Part shown: one piece after another, positions 39,117 through 48,795 of the stretch
Numbering within the stretch: position 1 is the stretch's first letter
Layout: each line of letters starts with the position of its first letter
Source: Candidatus Chlorobium masyuteum
Lineage (GTDB): Bacteria > Bacteroidota > Chlorobiia > Chlorobiales > Chlorobiaceae
NCBI RefSeq assembly: GCF_011601315.1
Contig: NZ_JAAORA010000003.1
Coordinates: forward strand, 232,274 to 296,273
Direction: 5' to 3'
Length of the DNA stretch: 64,000 nt
The notes under the pieces: generated by a model
What the model was told of the DNA's origin: nothing
Seen by the model: only the letters and a program-made list of their open reading frames with translations
Databases searched by the model: none
Program-made: the position numbers and the translations under genes

Positions 39117-39935
39117 ATGACCAATACCCCGAAACTTCGACGACTCTGCCACCGCCGGAATTCACCCCTTCTTCTCCTTGCACTTTCAGCGCTCTTCTCG
39201 TTCATGCCGGTATCAACCATAGCAGCAGAACGCAGCGAATCACCGGTTGAACTGGCTGACAAGGCATTCTGGAACATGAACTATCCGACTGCCGATTCAA
39301 TCTACACTGCTGAACTGCACCGTAACCCGAGAAATGCCGATCTCTACTGGAAACTCGCAAGGCTGCATGTAAGCCTTGGTGAATCGGTCGATCGCAATAA
39401 AAAGGATGAACGGCTGCGCTACTACCGTAAAGCCCTGGAGTATGCAAAAACCTGTATCGCCATCGACAGCACCATCGCAAAAGGGCACTCCTGGTATGCC
39501 GCTGCACTGGGAATCATGGCGGACAAAGCAGGCTCAAATGAAAAACTGAACCGGGCAAAAGAGATAAAAAGGGCGATTGACAGTGCCCTGCGATTAAACC
39601 CCAATGATGAGACGGCGCTCTCGATTCTCGGATCCTATTATCGTGAAGCGGCTAAAATCAGTTGGTTTAAAAGGATGGTGGGCAATGCCTTCATCGGCGA
39701 GATGCCGAAAGGCAATTATGATCTCGCAGAAAAAGCGTTCAGGAAAGCGATCAGCATTGACTCAAGAATTATCCGCAACTATCATGAACTTGCCCTGATC
39801 GAGCTTGATCAAAACAACAGGGCTGAAGCTCTGAGACTCATGAAAACTGCGCTCAACAAACCGGTGATCATGCCAAGTGACCGGAGGCGAATCGAGGAGA
39901 TGCGCGTGCTGCTGAAAAAATATTCCGAAGAGTGA
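39117..39935 (+). CDS. Exported TPR-repeat protein
   Basis: 272 residues. A signal peptide covers about residues 1-40 (basic start, then LLLLALSALFSFMPVSTIAA). Three to five TPR-like units follow, such as PTADSIYTAELHRNPRNADLYWKLA and ALRLNPNDETALSILGSYYREA, with a basic loop at about 180-200. The spacing resembles the RMD (regulator of microtubule dynamics) family of predicted TPR proteins. It probably scaffolds proteins in the periplasm; the partner is unknown. Coexpressed with the DoxX-like gene. Confidence 0.75.
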   Translation: MTNTPKLRRLCHRRNSPLLLLALSALFSFMPVSTIAAERSESPVELADKAFWNMNYPTADSIYTAELHRNPRNADLYWKLARLHVSLGESVDRNKKDERLRYYRKALEYAKTCIAIDSTIAKGHSWYAAALGIMADKAGSNEKLNRAKEIKRAIDSALRLNPNDETALSILGSYYREAAKISWFKRMVGNAFIGEMPKGNYDLAEKAFRKAISIDSRIIRNYHELALIELDQNNRAEALRLMKTALNKPVIMPSDRRRIEEMRVLLKKYSEE

Positions 39936-39968
39936 GAGAGGGAGTCTCACCTCCCTCATAAGAGCAGC

Positions 39969-40445
39969 TCAGTCCCCGTTTACCGCTACGGTTATTCTCT
40001 TCTTCCTGGGGGTAATGCCAAGCAGAGAGCGGACGCCAAGGTGGTAGCTGTTCGCCCCGAACCCGCTGATTACTCCCATGCAAACTTCCGAAATCACCGA
40101 TGAACGGCGGAACTCCTCACGAGCGAAGATATTGGAGAGATGAACCTCAACAACAGGAAGGCCGACCGCACTGATAGCATCACGCAATGCTATTGAGTAG
40201 TGTGTAAAGGCTCCTGCATTAAGTATGACCCCGATAAAGCCGCCCCGATCCTCGCACTCAAAGAGTTTTTCAAGCAGCTGCCCCTCCTCCTCGGACTGGA
40301 AAAAATCAAAGCGAATGTCAGGAAAGCTTTCAGCAACACCGCGATTGATATCGTCGAGTGTCTGATGGCCGTAAATTTCCGGTTCGCGTTTGCCGAGTCG
40401 TGAAAGATTCGGACCGTTAAGCACAAGGATGGAATTCCCGCTCAT
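39969..40445 (-). CDS. aroQ: 3-dehydroquinate dehydratase, type II
   Basis: 158 residues. NGPNLSRLGKREPEIYG opens the enzyme with the catalytic tyrosine; the later blocks ILNAGAFTHYSIALRDAI and VEVHLSNIFAREEFR carry the catalytic histidine and the substrate-binding residues. It performs the third step of the shikimate pathway. It is in the same direction as hslU, about 60 bases upstream of the stretch that separates them. Confidence 0.96.
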   Translation of the reverse strand: MSGNSILVLNGPNLSRLGKREPEIYGHQTLDDINRGVAESFPDIRFDFFQSEEEGQLLEKLFECEDRGGFIGVILNAGAFTHYSIALRDAISAVGLPVVEVHLSNIFAREEFRRSSVISEVCMGVISGFGANSYHLGVRSLLGITPRKKRITVAVNGD

Positions 40446-40506
40446 GGTTATGGCTTCTGGAGGCCCCTGCAGAGAGGCAGGAGCCGGCTGTTAAAAAAAA
40501 CGATGG

Positions 40507-41991
40507 TTAGAGTATGTATTGACTGAGGTCCCTGTCGGCGACAACATGGTTCAGTTTTTCCTTGACCATTGCTTCATCAATCTCAATCTTTTCATCGGAT
40601 ACATTTTCCGGAATGTTGAACATCAGCTCCTCAAGAAGATTGGTCAGAATGGTATGAAGACGCCTTGCTCCGATATTCTCGACACTCTCATTGACTTTTG
40701 CCGCAATTCTGGCAATTTCACGGATTGCACCCTCACTGAAGCTCAACTCCACCCCTTCAGTGGCAAGAAGAGCGGTATACTGCTTGATAAGTGCATTTTT
40801 CGGCTGGGTAAGAATAAGGAAAAAGTCCTCCTCTGTGAGGCTTTTCAACTCCACCCTGATCGGGAAACGCCCCTGAAGCTCTGGGATAAGATCGGAAGGC
40901 TTGGCTACATGAAAGGCTCCGGAAGCAATAAAGAGCACATGGTCGGTCTTGACCATACCATGCTTTGTTGCAACATTTGAACCCTCGACAATCGGCAACA
41001 GATCGCGCTGAACACCCTCCCTGCTGACATCCGGCCCCTTGCCGCCTGCACCGGTGGATGGCGCTGCGATTTTATCAATTTCATCGATAAAGACAATTCC
41101 TGACTGCTCTACCTTGTTGATGGCCTCCTTGACGACACTCTCCATATCAATAAGCTTCTGCACCTCCTCCTGTTCGAGCAGTTTACGGGCTTCGGCTATC
41201 GAGACGCGTCTCTTTTTTCGCTTGCGAGGCAGCCCGCTCATAAGGTCCTGCATCATGCCGCCGATCTCCTCCATCTGGCCGAGAGGGCCGAAAATCTGCA
41301 TCATACCGCCACCCGAAGAGTCACTGGAGATATCCATCTCGATCTGGCGATCCTCAAGTTTGCCGCTGCGCAGCCTCTCCAGCATTTTCCGGCGGCTGCG
41401 GCGGTTTGCCTCCACTGACGGATCACCCTCTTCCGTGGAGAGAGAGAGCAGAGCCTCCCCTTCCGTGTCAGCGTCATCATCAAGTGAGTCCTGTGATTGC
41501 GCTACAGGAGGAAGAAGAATATCGAGCAGACGCTCTTCAACAAGCAGTGCTGCCTTTTCACGAACCTCTTCAGACTTCTCGCTTCTGACCATAGCCACAC
41601 TCTGATCAACAAGATCACGAATCATCGACTCGACGTCACGCCCGACATAACCAACTTCAGTAAACTTCGACGCCTCAACCTTGACGAACGGCGCTTTGGC
41701 AAGTTTGGCGAGGCGGCGTGCAATCTCGGTTTTTCCTACACCGGTAGGCCCGATCATGATAATGTTGTTCGGCATGATCTCATCACGAAGCTCATCACTC
41801 ACATTCTGACGGCGAAGCCTGTTACGGAGCGCTATGGCCACCGATTTCTTTGCATCCTTCTGGCCGATAATATATTTGTCAAGAAGCGCAACAATCTGGT
41901 TCGGGGTCAGATTATGCTCCGCAATAGAACTTTTTCTCCCCCCGTTTCCTTCAGGCAGAGCAAAAACATTCACCTTACTGTTCATAGTCAT
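40507..41991 (-). CDS. hslU: ATP-dependent protease ATPase subunit HslU (ClpY)
   Basis: 494 residues from the ATG at 41991; an open frame reaching 42072 adds residues unlike HslU. Walker A is GPTGVGKT (81-88), and Walker B is FIDEIDKIA. The I-domain insertion (about 160-290) is acidic and charged, and the GYVGRDVES pore loop is present. The C-terminal LSQYIL is the tail that docks into HslV. It unfolds proteins for HslV. It is 81 bases downstream of hslV. Confidence 0.96.
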   Translation of the reverse strand: MTMNSKVNVFALPEGNGGRKSSIAEHNLTPNQIVALLDKYIIGQKDAKKSVAIALRNRLRRQNVSDELRDEIMPNNIIMIGPTGVGKTEIARRLAKLAKAPFVKVEASKFTEVGYVGRDVESMIRDLVDQSVAMVRSEKSEEVREKAALLVEERLLDILLPPVAQSQDSLDDDADTEGEALLSLSTEEGDPSVEANRRSRRKMLERLRSGKLEDRQIEMDISSDSSGGGMMQIFGPLGQMEEIGGMMQDLMSGLPRKRKKRRVSIAEARKLLEQEEVQKLIDMESVVKEAINKVEQSGIVFIDEIDKIAAPSTGAGGKGPDVSREGVQRDLLPIVEGSNVATKHGMVKTDHVLFIASGAFHVAKPSDLIPELQGRFPIRVELKSLTEEDFFLILTQPKNALIKQYTALLATEGVELSFSEGAIREIARIAAKVNESVENIGARRLHTILTNLLEELMFNIPENVSDEKIEIDEAMVKEKLNHVVADRDLSQYIL

Positions 41992-42072
41992 TTCAATGCA
42001 GAAAAAATTGTAATTACCACCCGGAATTTCACACAACAAGGGATCCGGAACACAGGAGAAACAACCGGACAA

Positions 42073-42621
42073 TCATACCTCTTCCACAATAATGTGATCG
42101 TTGGTATAGATACAGATATCGGATGCGATCTTCAAACTTTCCTGAACGATATCCCTGGCCGAAAGCGATGAGTGCTTCATGAGCGCACGCGCGGCAGAGA
42201 GCGCATACATGCTCCCGCTTCCGATAGCGACAATGCCGTCCTCTGGCTCTATGACATCACCCGTTCCTGAAATGATAAGCGCCTTGTCACTGCTGACAAT
42301 AGCAAGCATAGCCTCAAGACGGCGGAGATACTTGTCGGTTCTCCACTCTTTGGCAAGCTCCACGGCAGCACGATCAAGCTTTCCGTTATAGGCCTCAAGC
42401 TTCTCCTCAAACCGGTCAAGAAGGGTTACCGCATCAGCCGTTGCACCGGCAAACCCTGCTATCAGCTTCCCCTGATACAACCTCCTGATTTTGCGTGTCG
42501 AGTGCTTGATGACGGTGTTGCCAAGCGTCATCTGACCATCACTTCCAAGCGCCGCCTTGCCATCTCTCAATACGCCGATCACCGTTGTTGAACGGATGAT
42601 GGGCTTCTCGTTGTTTTTCAT
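42073..42621 (-). CDS. hslV: ATP-dependent protease peptidase subunit HslV (ClpQ)
   Basis: 182 residues from the ATG at 42621; an in-frame TTG sits three bases before it. The N-terminal nucleophile type is clear from [21 protein letters not shown]12 lines up with the first threonine of E. coli HslV, implying removal of an 11-residue propeptide. [20 protein letters not shown] is the family signature. Forms the twin hexamer proteolytic core with HslU. Follows rpoN by only a few bases, so all may be cotranscribed. Confidence 0.96.
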   Translation of the reverse strand: MKNNEKPIIRSTTVIGVLRDGKAALGSDGQMTLGNTVIKHSTRKIRRLYQGKLIAGFAGATADAVTLLDRFEEKLEAYNGKLDRAAVELAKEWRTDKYLRRLEAMLAIVSSDKALIISGTGDVIEPEDGIVAIGSGSMYALSAARALMKHSSLSARDIVQESLKIASDICIYTNDHIIVEEV

Positions 42622-42624
42622 CAA

Positions 42625-44076
42625 TTAAAATATTTTTTTCCTTAATCTGGCCACTGGAATTTGCATTTGTTCACGGTATTTTGCAACCGTTCTTCTCGCA
42701 ATATGCACCCCTCTTTTCATCAACAACTCCGTCATAGCGTCATCACTCATCGGATTATTGTGATCTTCACTCTCGACCATTTCAGCAATGTATTGCCGGA
42801 TGATCTTGTTCGACAGATCGTCTCCCTCATCGGTTGAGAGACCTGCGCTGAAAAAGTACTTCAGCTCAAAAACGCCAAACGAGGTCTGTACATACTTGCC
42901 GTTAACGGCCCTGCTGATAGTCGATATATCAAGCCCGGTATCCGCTGCAATTATTTTCATACCCAGAGGCACAAGCTGCTCCGGCCCGGAGATAAAAAAA
43001 GCATACTGCCGGTGCATGAGCGCTTCAATAACCTTCAGCAGGGTCTGACGCCGGGTCTCAATGGCACTGGTAAACTCTTTGGCTCGATTGAGATTCTGGC
43101 GGATAAACTTTTTATCCTCTTTCAGGCTCTGCCTGTTCTTGAGCAAATCCTGATAGCGGTCGGTGATCCTGACAGAGAGCGCACTCCGGTCATTGAGCAC
43201 CGCGGTCAGCTCTCCATTTTCATAAGTCACCAGAAAATCGGGCGTAATATAATGGCCGCCCTCATCATGAAAAACTCCCGGATGAGGATCAAGAGCGGCA
43301 ATAGCGGAGATTGCCGACTCTACGCGTTCAGCGGGCTCATCGAGTTTTTTCAGCAGTTTTGCATAACGGCGATGAAGAAAATCATCATAATGGCCGGAGA
43401 GGATCCTGCGGGCCATCTCATAGGTAGCCGGTTCATACCGGGTTCTGAAGAATTCAATCTGAACAAGAAGTCTTTCGCGAAGATCCCTGGCGGCAATACC
43501 GGGTGGATCAAGAAACTGGATTTTGCGAAGCATCAATTCCAGTTCGCTTTTACGAACCTCTATCCCTTCAAGCTGGAGGCTCTCAATAATAACCTCAAAA
43601 CCATCGGTAAAATAGCCATCACCATCAAGATTGCCGAGAATCTCAAGCGCAATTTTACCCTCTCTGGGCCCGACATCTTCATGGAGAGCAAGCTGGCGGA
43701 GAAGCTGTTCATAAAAACTGTCATGCTGAACCGCCTGAAAAAAACGGTCCTTTGGCGCACTCTCATGGGTAAAATTCAGCCTGCCTTCGGCGGCTTCACC
43801 CGGCAGCGGAGGATCATTTCGCTCTTTAAGTGAACTTTTTCTGAACCGCTCCTCGGAGTCAAACATCTCCTCATCATCATGGGTGTCTGGCACGTCAGGC
43901 AGGTCACCGGCAATATCCTTTCGTTCTTCAACAAGTTCAAGAAGAGGGTTCTCCTGCAACTCTTCAAAAATCCGCTCTTCAAGGTTCAACAACGGCAGCT
44001 GGAGAAGCTGACTGCTTAAAATCTGCTGGGCAGAAAGAAGGGTGGTTTGTTTTTGTTGAAGCCTGATTTCCGGCAT
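42625..44076 (-). CDS. rpoN: RNA polymerase sigma-54 factor
   Basis: 483 residues. Region I (MPEIRLQQKQTTLLSAQQIL) binds activators; region II is acidic (ERKDIAGDLPDVPDTHDDEE). The core-binding domain follows, and the C-terminal RpoN box reads ARRTVAKYREQMQIP. It needs enhancer-binding ATPases and in green sulfur bacteria probably serves nitrogen metabolism; no enhancer-binding protein is in the window. It overlaps the upstream gene's stop by one base. Confidence 0.97.
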   Translation of the reverse strand: MPEIRLQQKQTTLLSAQQILSSQLLQLPLLNLEERIFEELQENPLLELVEERKDIAGDLPDVPDTHDDEEMFDSEERFRKSSLKERNDPPLPGEAAEGRLNFTHESAPKDRFFQAVQHDSFYEQLLRQLALHEDVGPREGKIALEILGNLDGDGYFTDGFEVIIESLQLEGIEVRKSELELMLRKIQFLDPPGIAARDLRERLLVQIEFFRTRYEPATYEMARRILSGHYDDFLHRRYAKLLKKLDEPAERVESAISAIAALDPHPGVFHDEGGHYITPDFLVTYENGELTAVLNDRSALSVRITDRYQDLLKNRQSLKEDKKFIRQNLNRAKEFTSAIETRRQTLLKVIEALMHRQYAFFISGPEQLVPLGMKIIAADTGLDISTISRAVNGKYVQTSFGVFELKYFFSAGLSTDEGDDLSNKIIRQYIAEMVESEDHNNPMSDDAMTELLMKRGVHIARRTVAKYREQMQIPVARLRKKIF

Positions 44077-44648
44077 TACCTTAAGGAAGATGTATCGACG
44101 AATAGTTTCAAACTCCTGACCCAGTCAGATCCGTAGCGTATCTCAAGAGCTTTATACACATAATCAATAAGTTGAATCCGAAGCTCTCCGCCTGCCTTGC
44201 GGGCAGAGCGGCACATTGCATGCTGTTCATAGACAAGATAATCCAAACCGAACTTTTTTCTCACCCTTATCGGAAACAATCGGCAGGAGAGTGGTTTATC
44301 AAAATCACACAGACCATCGCGAAATGCGATTTCAATGGCGCAAAATGTTATACCGTCACGAACGGAGCTGAAGACGCACTCCCGGTTCTGAATGGTTCTG
44401 CTGTAGGGCCGGCCCTGATAGATCTCAACCGAACCATGCCGCCTCAGATACTTCAGGTTTTTTTCCGGAATCATCCTCAACAGCTCTTCCGGTGCGTGGA
44501 GAAGTGCCTCTGCCTCCGCATCAGTTAATGGAGCTCCGAGCTCCCCCTCAACACAACATTTTCCTTTACACTCATGAAGATCGCAGGAAAAAAAAGCCTG
44601 CAAGAGCTCCCTGTCAACAAGAACATCACCGATTGAAACCAGAGACAT
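44076..44648 (-). CDS. DUF3109-type cysteine-cluster protein
   Basis: 190 residues. Cysteines are concentrated in CDLHECKGKCCVEGE near residues 22-36, then single ones at CVFSS, FCAIE, GLCDF and CRLFPIR, and CRSAR later. This is the DUF3109/YkgJ-like pattern expected to bind zinc or an iron-sulfur cluster. The function is unknown. The stop overlaps the rpoN start by one base, so the two are translationally linked. I see no catalytic motif. Confidence 0.85.
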   Translation of the reverse strand: MSLVSIGDVLVDRELLQAFFSCDLHECKGKCCVEGELGAPLTDAEAEALLHAPEELLRMIPEKNLKYLRRHGSVEIYQGRPYSRTIQNRECVFSSVRDGITFCAIEIAFRDGLCDFDKPLSCRLFPIRVRKKFGLDYLVYEQHAMCRSARKAGGELRIQLIDYVYKALEIRYGSDWVRSLKLFVDTSSLR

Positions 44649-44844
44649 AACTATCTATAATTGATTGTATTATATACACATGGATGTAATTTAACTGCAA
44701 ATTCCTCCTCTTTTTGCACGCATCCCCCGCCACTCTCTGCTTTTCCTGCTTGCGGCTTCGCTGAATTTTTCATAGCTATATGCTTTCACAGGCGGAACAA
44801 CGCGTTCACCGACAAAAGAACAGACACAACAAAGCCAAACGACC

Positions 44845-45732
44845 ATGCTCATTATTGATGGAAAAAAGGTCTCTCTCGACCTGAAAGAGGAACTGAAAGC
44901 CGGAGTTGAAACCTACAGAAAAGCTACCGGCAAGGTACCCGGCTTGACCGTCATTATTGTCGGCCATGATCCTGCCTCGCAGGTTTATGTACGCAATAAA
45001 GCCAAAACATGCAAAGAGATCGGCATGTTTTCGACCGTGATTGAAATGCCCTCCGACACAACCCAGGCTGAACTGCTTGAAAAGATTCAGGAGTTGAATC
45101 ATGATCCGGCGGTACACGGCATTCTGGTTCAGCAGCCTCTGCCGAAACAGATTGACGAATTTGCCGTTACGATCGCCATTGACCCGAAGAAGGATGTTGA
45201 CGGTTTTCACCCTGAAAACCTCGGCCGCCTTGTCATGGGAGAGCTCGACAAATGTTTTGTAAGCTGTACCCCCTATGGAATCCTTGAACTGCTCGGGCGC
45301 TACAATATCGAAACCAGAGGCAAACATTGTGTCGTGGTAGGTCGGAGCAATATTGTCGGAAAACCTATGGCAAATCTCATGCTGCAGAAGCTTGATGCCA
45401 CAAACTGTACCGTCACGATCTGCCACTCCGCCACAAAAAATATTCCCCACTACACCCTTCAGGCTGATATTCTCATCGCAGCTATCGGCAAAGCAGGATT
45501 TATCACAGCTGATATGGTTAAACCGGGCGCAGTGGTCATAGACGTCGGTATCAACCGCATCGAAGACCCTGCGACCAAAAGCGGTTACCGTCTGGTCGGT
45601 GATGTTGATTTTGAGGGCGTTTCTGCCATTGCTTCCGCCATGACCCCTGTTCCCGGAGGAGTCGGTCCCATGACCATAGCCATGCTGCTGAAAAATACGC
45701 TCCACTCCTTCCAGCGTATCCACGACCTCTGA
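44845..45732 (+). CDS. folD: Methylenetetrahydrofolate dehydrogenase / cyclohydrolase
   Basis: 295 residues, bifunctional FolD. Landmarks: YVRNKAKTCKEIGM with the catalytic lysine, GILVQQPLPKQI, the NADP-binding VVVGRSNIVGKPMANLML and the C-terminal PVPGGVGPMTIAML. It interconverts methylene-, methenyl- and formyl-tetrahydrofolate. It begins a plus-strand run and ends six bases before radA. Confidence 0.97.
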   Translation: MLIIDGKKVSLDLKEELKAGVETYRKATGKVPGLTVIIVGHDPASQVYVRNKAKTCKEIGMFSTVIEMPSDTTQAELLEKIQELNHDPAVHGILVQQPLPKQIDEFAVTIAIDPKKDVDGFHPENLGRLVMGELDKCFVSCTPYGILELLGRYNIETRGKHCVVVGRSNIVGKPMANLMLQKLDATNCTVTICHSATKNIPHYTLQADILIAAIGKAGFITADMVKPGAVVIDVGINRIEDPATKSGYRLVGDVDFEGVSAIASAMTPVPGGVGPMTIAMLLKNTLHSFQRIHDL

Positions 45733-45738
45733 CAATCC

Positions 45739-47106
45739 ATGGCCAGAACAGCAACCAGATACGTCTGCTCAAACTGCGGCGCCGTTTCGCTGAAATATCA
45801 GGGGAAATGTTTTGAATGCCAGAGCTGGGGAACCCTCCAGGAGACCCGCCTTGAACCGGCAGAGAAAACCCGTCGGGAGAGCTCCTCCAACGGGTTGCCG
45901 GTGCTGCAAAACCTCCATGAAGCCAACGCTTCTGAGTTCCGTCGTACCCTGACCGGTATCGGTGAACTTGACCGGGTGCTCGGCGGAGGACTCATGCAGG
46001 CCTCCGCTGTTCTTGTAGGGGGTGAACCGGGCATCGGAAAATCAACCCTCATGCTGCAGCTCGCCCCGCGCCTTGCCCCGGCAAAAGTGCTCTATATCTC
46101 CGGCGAAGAGTCACCGAACCAGATTCGTGAACGTGCCGAAAGGCTCTCCATCAGGGCGGATAACCTCTGGCTCATCCCGGAAGTGAACCTTGAGCGGATT
46201 CTTGAGATCATTGAGCGGGAAAAACCTGCTCTGGTCATTATCGACTCTATCCAGACCATCTATTCAGGTGAATACCAGAGCTCTGCGGGAACGATAACCC
46301 AGATCAGGGAGTGCGCTGCAATGCTGATCCGGGCAGCAAAACAGCAGAATGTCATCCTCATGATTATCGGCCATATCACCAAGGAGGGTGCGCTTGCCGG
46401 GCCGAAAGCGCTTGAGCATATGGTTGATACGGTTCTTCAGTTTGAAGGTGAAGGGTACCAGCGTTACCGGATTGTCCGGTCGGTAAAAAACCGGTTCGGC
46501 TCAACAAACGAAATCGGCGTCTTCCGCATGGATGAGAGCGGTCTTGAGGAGGTCAGCAACCCCTCCGAGTTCTTTATTTCCGGACGTCGGGCCGATGTGC
46601 CCGGAAATGCTGTCCTTGCCGCTATTGAAGGATCAAGGGCCCTTCTTGTTGAGGTGCAGGCCCTTGTGACCAAAAGCAACTACTCCATGCCCCAGCGCAT
46701 CAGCACAGGGTTTGATTTGAAGCGGATGTCGATTATCCTCGCTGTGCTTGAAAAAAGATTGAGCATCGAAACATGGGGCCAGGATGTCTTTGTTAAAATT
46801 GCCGGAGGACTCAAGCTCGCTGAACCGGCGGCAGATCTCGCTATTGCTGCCGCTGTTGCCTCCGGGCTCATGAACCGTCCGGTTGATCCTGCAACGGTAT
46901 GCTGCGGTGAAATCGGTCTTGCAGGCGAGCTTCGGGCAATCAGCGACAGTGAACGGCGCATCAGGGAGGCCGCTCACCTCGGCTTTAAACGTATCGTGCT
47001 GCCCGAAGCAAACACCCGTGAACTGAAACCATCACTCCGGAAACTGCCGATCACCATCTCGGGATGCACCACACTTCATGAGGCGCTCGACAGACTCGAC
47101 ATCTGA
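45739..47106 (+). CDS. radA: DNA repair protein RadA/Sms
   Basis: 455 residues. An N-terminal zinc finger (C10, C13, C24, C27) precedes the RecA-like core with Walker A GGEPGIGKST near 94-103 and the RadA-specific KNRFGSTNE motif near 249-257. A Lon-like C-terminal domain follows (about 300-455). It drives branch migration in recombination. It is six bases after folD. Confidence 0.97.
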   Translation: MARTATRYVCSNCGAVSLKYQGKCFECQSWGTLQETRLEPAEKTRRESSSNGLPVLQNLHEANASEFRRTLTGIGELDRVLGGGLMQASAVLVGGEPGIGKSTLMLQLAPRLAPAKVLYISGEESPNQIRERAERLSIRADNLWLIPEVNLERILEIIEREKPALVIIDSIQTIYSGEYQSSAGTITQIRECAAMLIRAAKQQNVILMIIGHITKEGALAGPKALEHMVDTVLQFEGEGYQRYRIVRSVKNRFGSTNEIGVFRMDESGLEEVSNPSEFFISGRRADVPGNAVLAAIEGSRALLVEVQALVTKSNYSMPQRISTGFDLKRMSIILAVLEKRLSIETWGQDVFVKIAGGLKLAEPAADLAIAAAVASGLMNRPVDPATVCCGEIGLAGELRAISDSERRIREAAHLGFKRIVLPEANTRELKPSLRKLPITISGCTTLHEALDRLDI

Positions 47107-47156
47107 AACCTCGAGGGGAGCACCGATACCCCGGGAACGCTGATACCACTGGGAAC

Positions 47157-47174
47157 GCCGGGCTCCAGCCCGGC
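47157..47174. repeat. Short palindrome GCCGGGCT..AGCCCGGC
   Basis: Arms GCCGGGCT and AGCCCGGC around CC, preceded by GGGAAC. It may be a radA terminator stem, but no T run follows; it looks like a dispersed palindrome. Confidence 0.6.
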
Positions 47175-47199
47175 AATTAAAACCATTTTCTTCCGGGTG

Positions 47200-47271
47200 T
47201 GTCATCCCGAACGAAGAGAGGGATCTGATTTTCAAGAAGAGAGAGATCCCTCCTTTCAATTCGGGATGACA
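47200..47271. repeat. 72-bp imperfect inverted repeat, dispersed-element type
   Basis: The ends TGTCATCCCGAA (47200-47211) and TTCGGGATGACA (47260-47271) are perfectly complementary. An inner pair AGGGATCT / AGATCCCT (47219-47226 and 47244-47251) extends the stem. The GTCATCCCGAA...TTCGGGATGAC arrangement is that of non-autonomous repeats. A fragment GGAATCGGGATGACATC repeats immediately downstream. Confidence 0.75.
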
Positions 47272-47427
47272 TCGGAGGGAATCGGGATGACATCAGGGTG
47301 AGCATTATTCCTGCAAATCACAATGATTACATAACAGCCTTGTTTCGTGCATCTATATTGTCAACTCTTGTTACTTTTGTACATTGAACTCCAGACTGAC
47401 CGGTGAACATTAACAGGGAGATAAACC

Positions 47428-47769
47428 ATGATGAGCATACTGATACAATGGCTGATCAATGCCCTGGCGGTCTACGCTACCGCGCATCTGCTTGAAGGCA
47501 TTCACATCAAAAGCTTCGGGGCGGCGATTCTTGTAGCCCTTGTTCTCGGCCTTGTCAACGCTCTGTTGAGGCCGGTGCTGGTCTTTTTCTCAATCCCCTT
47601 TATCATTCTCACGCTGGGGCTTTTTCTGCTCGTTATCAATGCCCTGCTGCTCCAGCTCTCCGCCTCAATTGTCGGCGGCTTTACCATTGACAGCTTCTGG
47701 TGGGCAATTGGCGGATCGGTGGTGATCAGCCTGATCTCCTGGATCCTCAGCTCCCTTTTGAATCTGTGA
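47428..47769 (+). CDS. YvlD/phage-holin-family IV small membrane protein
   Basis: 113 residues with four hydrophobic helices (about 7-22, 30-50, 54-80 and 88-108). LVNALLRPVLVFFSIPFIILTLG matches the family named after Mycobacterium phage holin and Bacillus YvlD. The function in bacteria is not established; membrane-stress roles have been proposed. A well-placed AGGGAGATAAACC precedes the ATG. The 3' end is 47 bases before bchC. Confidence 0.85.
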   Translation: MMSILIQWLINALAVYATAHLLEGIHIKSFGAAILVALVLGLVNALLRPVLVFFSIPFIILTLGLFLLVINALLLQLSASIVGGFTIDSFWWAIGGSVVISLISWILSSLLNL

Positions 47770-47816
47770 CTGCCCCGGAAAACCATAGTTACCACACAAC
47801 ATTTCAGTTATTACCT

Positions 47817-48773
47817 ATGCAGGGAGAAGTTCAGGCCATTGTCTTGCAGAAAGCCAACAAAATGAAACTCCAGAACGCCCCGTACCTTGCCGATCAGCCC
47901 GGTGATGTTCTGATAAAAACCATTGCAAGCACCATAACACCGGGATATGACCGGCTGCTTTTGACCAATAAGCCGGTTACAAGCAGAGTCTTCACCTACC
48001 CGATCATGCCCGGCAGCGAGTCCATCGGTCAGGTGATTAATACCGGACCCGGTGTAAGCGACCTTAAACCCGGTGATTTTGTCTATGCCTTCAAGGGTGA
48101 CCGCTGGAGAGGAATTGAGCCCTACGCCGGTTGTCATGCGGAAATGATTCCCACTTCCCGAAGCAACGTTTTTGCGCTCGGCCGCCAGCCCATTCACCGC
48201 GATCTGCTCATCGGCGTTCTCGGCTATGTCATCAGTGCCATTGAAAAAGTAGAGCTCGCCCACTCATCAAGAATACTTCTGCTCGGGCTTGGATCCGTAG
48301 GGCTTATGGTTTCCGAGTATCTGAATTTTCTCGGTTTTCACCATTTTGATGCCGTTGAAACCTTCAGTATCAGAGGACAGCTCTCCCATGCCGAAAATAT
48401 CGCGCTCGATATCAGTGACTTCACCACCGAGTTCAATAACCGCTATGATCTCATTATTGAAACCACCGGCAGGGTACTCCTGATTGAAAAAGCGATGCGT
48501 CTGCTGAAACAGCAGGGAAAGATACTCCTGATGGGTAATTATGAGGTCATGGCCTACGATTACCGTCTTATCTGTCATAAGGAACCCGTTATCATCTCTT
48601 CCGGCATAACCACATTCAACCAGATATCGTCAGCTGCAGCAGTGCTTGAAGGGGGCAGAATCGAGGCCGAAAAGTTTTTTACCGATGTTTTTCCGGTCTC
48701 CCAGTTTGAACTGGCCTACCGCAGGGCGCTTGACAGCAAGGAGTCCGTCAAAACCGTTCTGAGCTGGGTATAA
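47817..48773 (+). CDS. bchC: BchC-like bacteriochlorophyllide dehydrogenase
   Basis: 318 residues, MDR/zinc-alcohol-dehydrogenase-like. The ATG at 47817 gives MQGEVQAIVL; the longer frame from 47700 overlaps the preceding gene. The BchC pattern is visible: ITPGYDRLLLTNKPV and YPIMPGSESIGQVINTGPG in the N-terminal half, and the Rossmann motif ILLLGLGSVGLM near residues 155-166. BchC oxidises the C3 hydroxyethyl group during bacteriochlorophyll a synthesis. No other bch gene is in the window. A paralogue of related function cannot be excluded. Confidence 0.7.
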   Translation: MQGEVQAIVLQKANKMKLQNAPYLADQPGDVLIKTIASTITPGYDRLLLTNKPVTSRVFTYPIMPGSESIGQVINTGPGVSDLKPGDFVYAFKGDRWRGIEPYAGCHAEMIPTSRSNVFALGRQPIHRDLLIGVLGYVISAIEKVELAHSSRILLLGLGSVGLMVSEYLNFLGFHHFDAVETFSIRGQLSHAENIALDISDFTTEFNNRYDLIIETTGRVLLIEKAMRLLKQQGKILLMGNYEVMAYDYRLICHKEPVIISSGITTFNQISSAAAVLEGGRIEAEKFFTDVFPVSQFELAYRRALDSKESVKTVLSWV

Positions 48774-48795
48774 CCACTGAATATCACCAGAGACT

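Larger units (their letters stand above)
47107..47427. other. Intergenic region with two palindromic repeats
   Basis: About 320 bases between radA and the YvlD-like gene. It contains two separate inverted repeats (47157-47174 and 47200-47271) and a partial extra copy of GGAATCGGGATGACAT after the second. A TACTTTTG at 47372-47379 resembles a -7 element for the downstream gene. There is no protein-coding frame worth calling. Confidence 0.7.

Noticed and set aside
41039..41605. Plus-strand open frame of 188 codons opposite hslU
   Set aside because: Serine/proline-rich composition typical of antisense to a conserved gene; no start signal; hslU is certain.
44806..45735. A long open frame (about 309 codons) on the minus strand opposite folD
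   Set aside because: It mirrors folD almost exactly, lacks family motifs and a ribosome-binding site, and folD itself has all its signatures. It is a shadow frame.
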